Shown here: positions 20,048 through 20,887 of the stretch, piece after piece
Numbering within the stretch: position 1 is the first letter of the stretch
Layout of the letters: each line of letters opens with the position of its first letter
From: JBBTRP01 sp038065125
GTDB lineage: Bacteria > Patescibacteriota > Patescibacteriia > JACQRZ01
Direction: 5' to 3'
DNA length: 20,887 nt
Assembly (NCBI GenBank): GCA_038065125.1
Contig: JBBTRP010000070.1
Span: forward strand, 1-20,887
Translations under genes and position numbers: made by a program
The notes under the pieces: generated by a model
Seen by the model: the letters and a program-made list of their open reading frames with translations, nothing else
The model's database searches: none
What the model was told of the DNA's origin: nothing

Positions 20048-20887
20048 ATGCGGGAACAACTCAAGACCCACTTTGGGTTCGATACGTTCCGGCCACTGCA
20101 GGAGGAAATCATGACAGCGATCTTGGCGCGGCAGGACACGCTCGTCTTGATGCCTACGGGGGGCGGAAAATCTTTGTGTTATCAACTTCCGGCGCTTTTG
20201 TTTGACGGGCTGACGCTGGTGGTGTCGCCGCTTATTGCGCTCATGAAGGATCAAGTCGATGCCCTGCAAGCAAACGGCGTGGCGGCGGCGTATCTGAACA
20301 GTTCGCAGAGTCCGCAGGAGATGGAGCGCGTGCAAGCGATGGTGCGTGCGGGGGAGATCAAGCTGTTGTATGTGGCACCGGAGCGGATCGCCCAGCCTGG
20401 GTTTCGTGATTTGATTGCTGGTGTAGAAATTTCCCTGGTGGCGATCGATGAAGCCCATTGCATCTCGGAATGGGGACACAACTTTCGTCCCGAGTACCGC
20501 CATCTGTGCGATGTCCGTTCCCTGTTTGCGACGGTTCCCATTATTGCGTTGACCGCTACCGCCACCCCGCAGGTTCGTGAAGATATTGTGCGCGCGCTCG
20601 CCCTGCGCGATCCGCGTGTTTTCGTTTCGAGCTTTAATCGTCCCAATCTCCACTATCGCGTGCGTCCCAAGTTCAACACACTCAGTGCCCTCAAGACGCT
20701 GTTAAGAGAGCACGCGCATCAGTCCACGATCATCTATTGTTTTTCGCGGAAGGACACCGAGGCACTTGCCGGTGAACTTACCAAGGCGGGGTTTTCCGCT
20801 CTCCCGTATCACGCAGGACTTGATCGTGATGTACGCATCCGCACGCAGGAGCAATTTATTGGCGATGAGGTCGAGATCATCGTGGCG
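20048..20887 (+). CDS. recQ: RecQ-family ATP-dependent DNA helicase (3' end outside window)
   Basis: RecQ is a 3'-5' DNA helicase used in recombination and replication-fork repair. 280 codons are present and open to the window edge. Motifs seen are FRPLQEE (motif 0), PTGGGKS (36-42, Walker A), SPLIALMKDQ (Ia), DEAH (134-137), ISEWGHNFRPEY (aromatic-rich loop), LTATATPQV (III), FNRPNL (IV-type) and IIYCFSRKDTE with YHAGL. The aromatic-rich loop usually reads ISQWGHDFRPEY. The Gln-to-Glu and Asp-to-Asn changes lie next to the DNA-coupling residues. The zinc-binding, winged-helix and HRDC regions would lie beyond the window. ATG 20048 is the first residue of the conserved start. Confidence 0.95.
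   Translation, partial: MREQLKTHFGFDTFRPLQEEIMTAILARQDTLVLMPTGGGKSLCYQLPALLFDGLTLVVSPLIALMKDQVDALQANGVAAAYLNSSQSPQEMERVQAMVRAGEIKLLYVAPERIAQPGFRDLIAGVEISLVAIDEAHCISEWGHNFRPEYRHLCDVRSLFATVPIIALTATATPQVREDIVRALALRDPRVFVSSFNRPNLHYRVRPKFNTLSALKTLLREHAHQSTIIYCFSRKDTEALAGELTKAGFSALPYHAGLDRDVRIRTQEQFIGDEVEIIVA

Overview
The window looks like an accessory, defence-rich stretch of a small-genome bacterium, most probably a Candidate Phyla Radiation (Patescibacteria) lineage. This is an inference from gene families I associate with CPR genomes: the Bro-N protein, a two-helix small membrane protein with an N-terminal coil, a short YgjP-like peptidase and leaderless starts. It also rests on moderate GC and on nearly all genes lying on the + strand. 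No rRNA, tRNA or other lineage marker is present, so the phylum is not proven. TGA is used as a normal stop (for example hsdM and the YgjP-like gene).

Layout. 1-150 is the 3' end of a gene resembling metK. 160-237 holds a GC-rich palindrome and a clean promoter, which now drives a decayed serine-hydrolase gene (238-623). 625-2713 is an operon-like set: a Fic AMPylase under a promoter with a triple CGTGAAAA operator, a 66-aa unknown, and a Bro-N protein. 2724-3107 is a broken MazG-like gene carrying a perfect 30-bp palindrome. 3143-11033 is a complete type I restriction-modification locus (hsdR, hsdM, hsdS). A 940-aa PHP-phosphoesterase/SMC-like ATPase sits between hsdM and hsdS, overlapping hsdM by 4 nt, and its Walker B region is unusual. 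11034-11340 is a gutted IS200/IS605 element, followed by a 5'-truncated ORF.

11774-17287 is a string of short unrelated accessory genes: a possible two-domain nuclease, a RecB/Cas4-like nuclease, a zeta toxin with a 58-aa partner, two unknown or beta-grasp small proteins, a YgjP-like peptidase, BrnT/BrnA, a small membrane protein and an alpha/beta hydrolase. Most transcription units in it are separated by copies of one compact repeat. Each repeat is a terminator hairpin (ATCCCC / GGGGAT plus T-tract) whose T-tract runs directly into an extended -10 promoter (TGN-TANNNT). In four of the seven copies an ATG follows exactly 8 nt after the -10 hexamer. The window closes with a SWIM-SNF2 helicase (17336-19939) and the N-terminal 280 codons of RecQ (20048 to the edge).

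How the parts fit. The RM locus with its embedded PHP-ATPase, the three toxin-type modules (Fic, zeta, BrnTA) and the nucleases suggest a defence island. The recurring terminator-promoter-ATG unit makes genes self-contained, and the same 8-nt spacing recurs at unrelated promoters (238 and 17336), so leaderless transcription may be the norm here. The most unusual items are this composite intergenic module, the PHP-ATPase with Asp where a catalytic Glu is expected, and the Fic operator.
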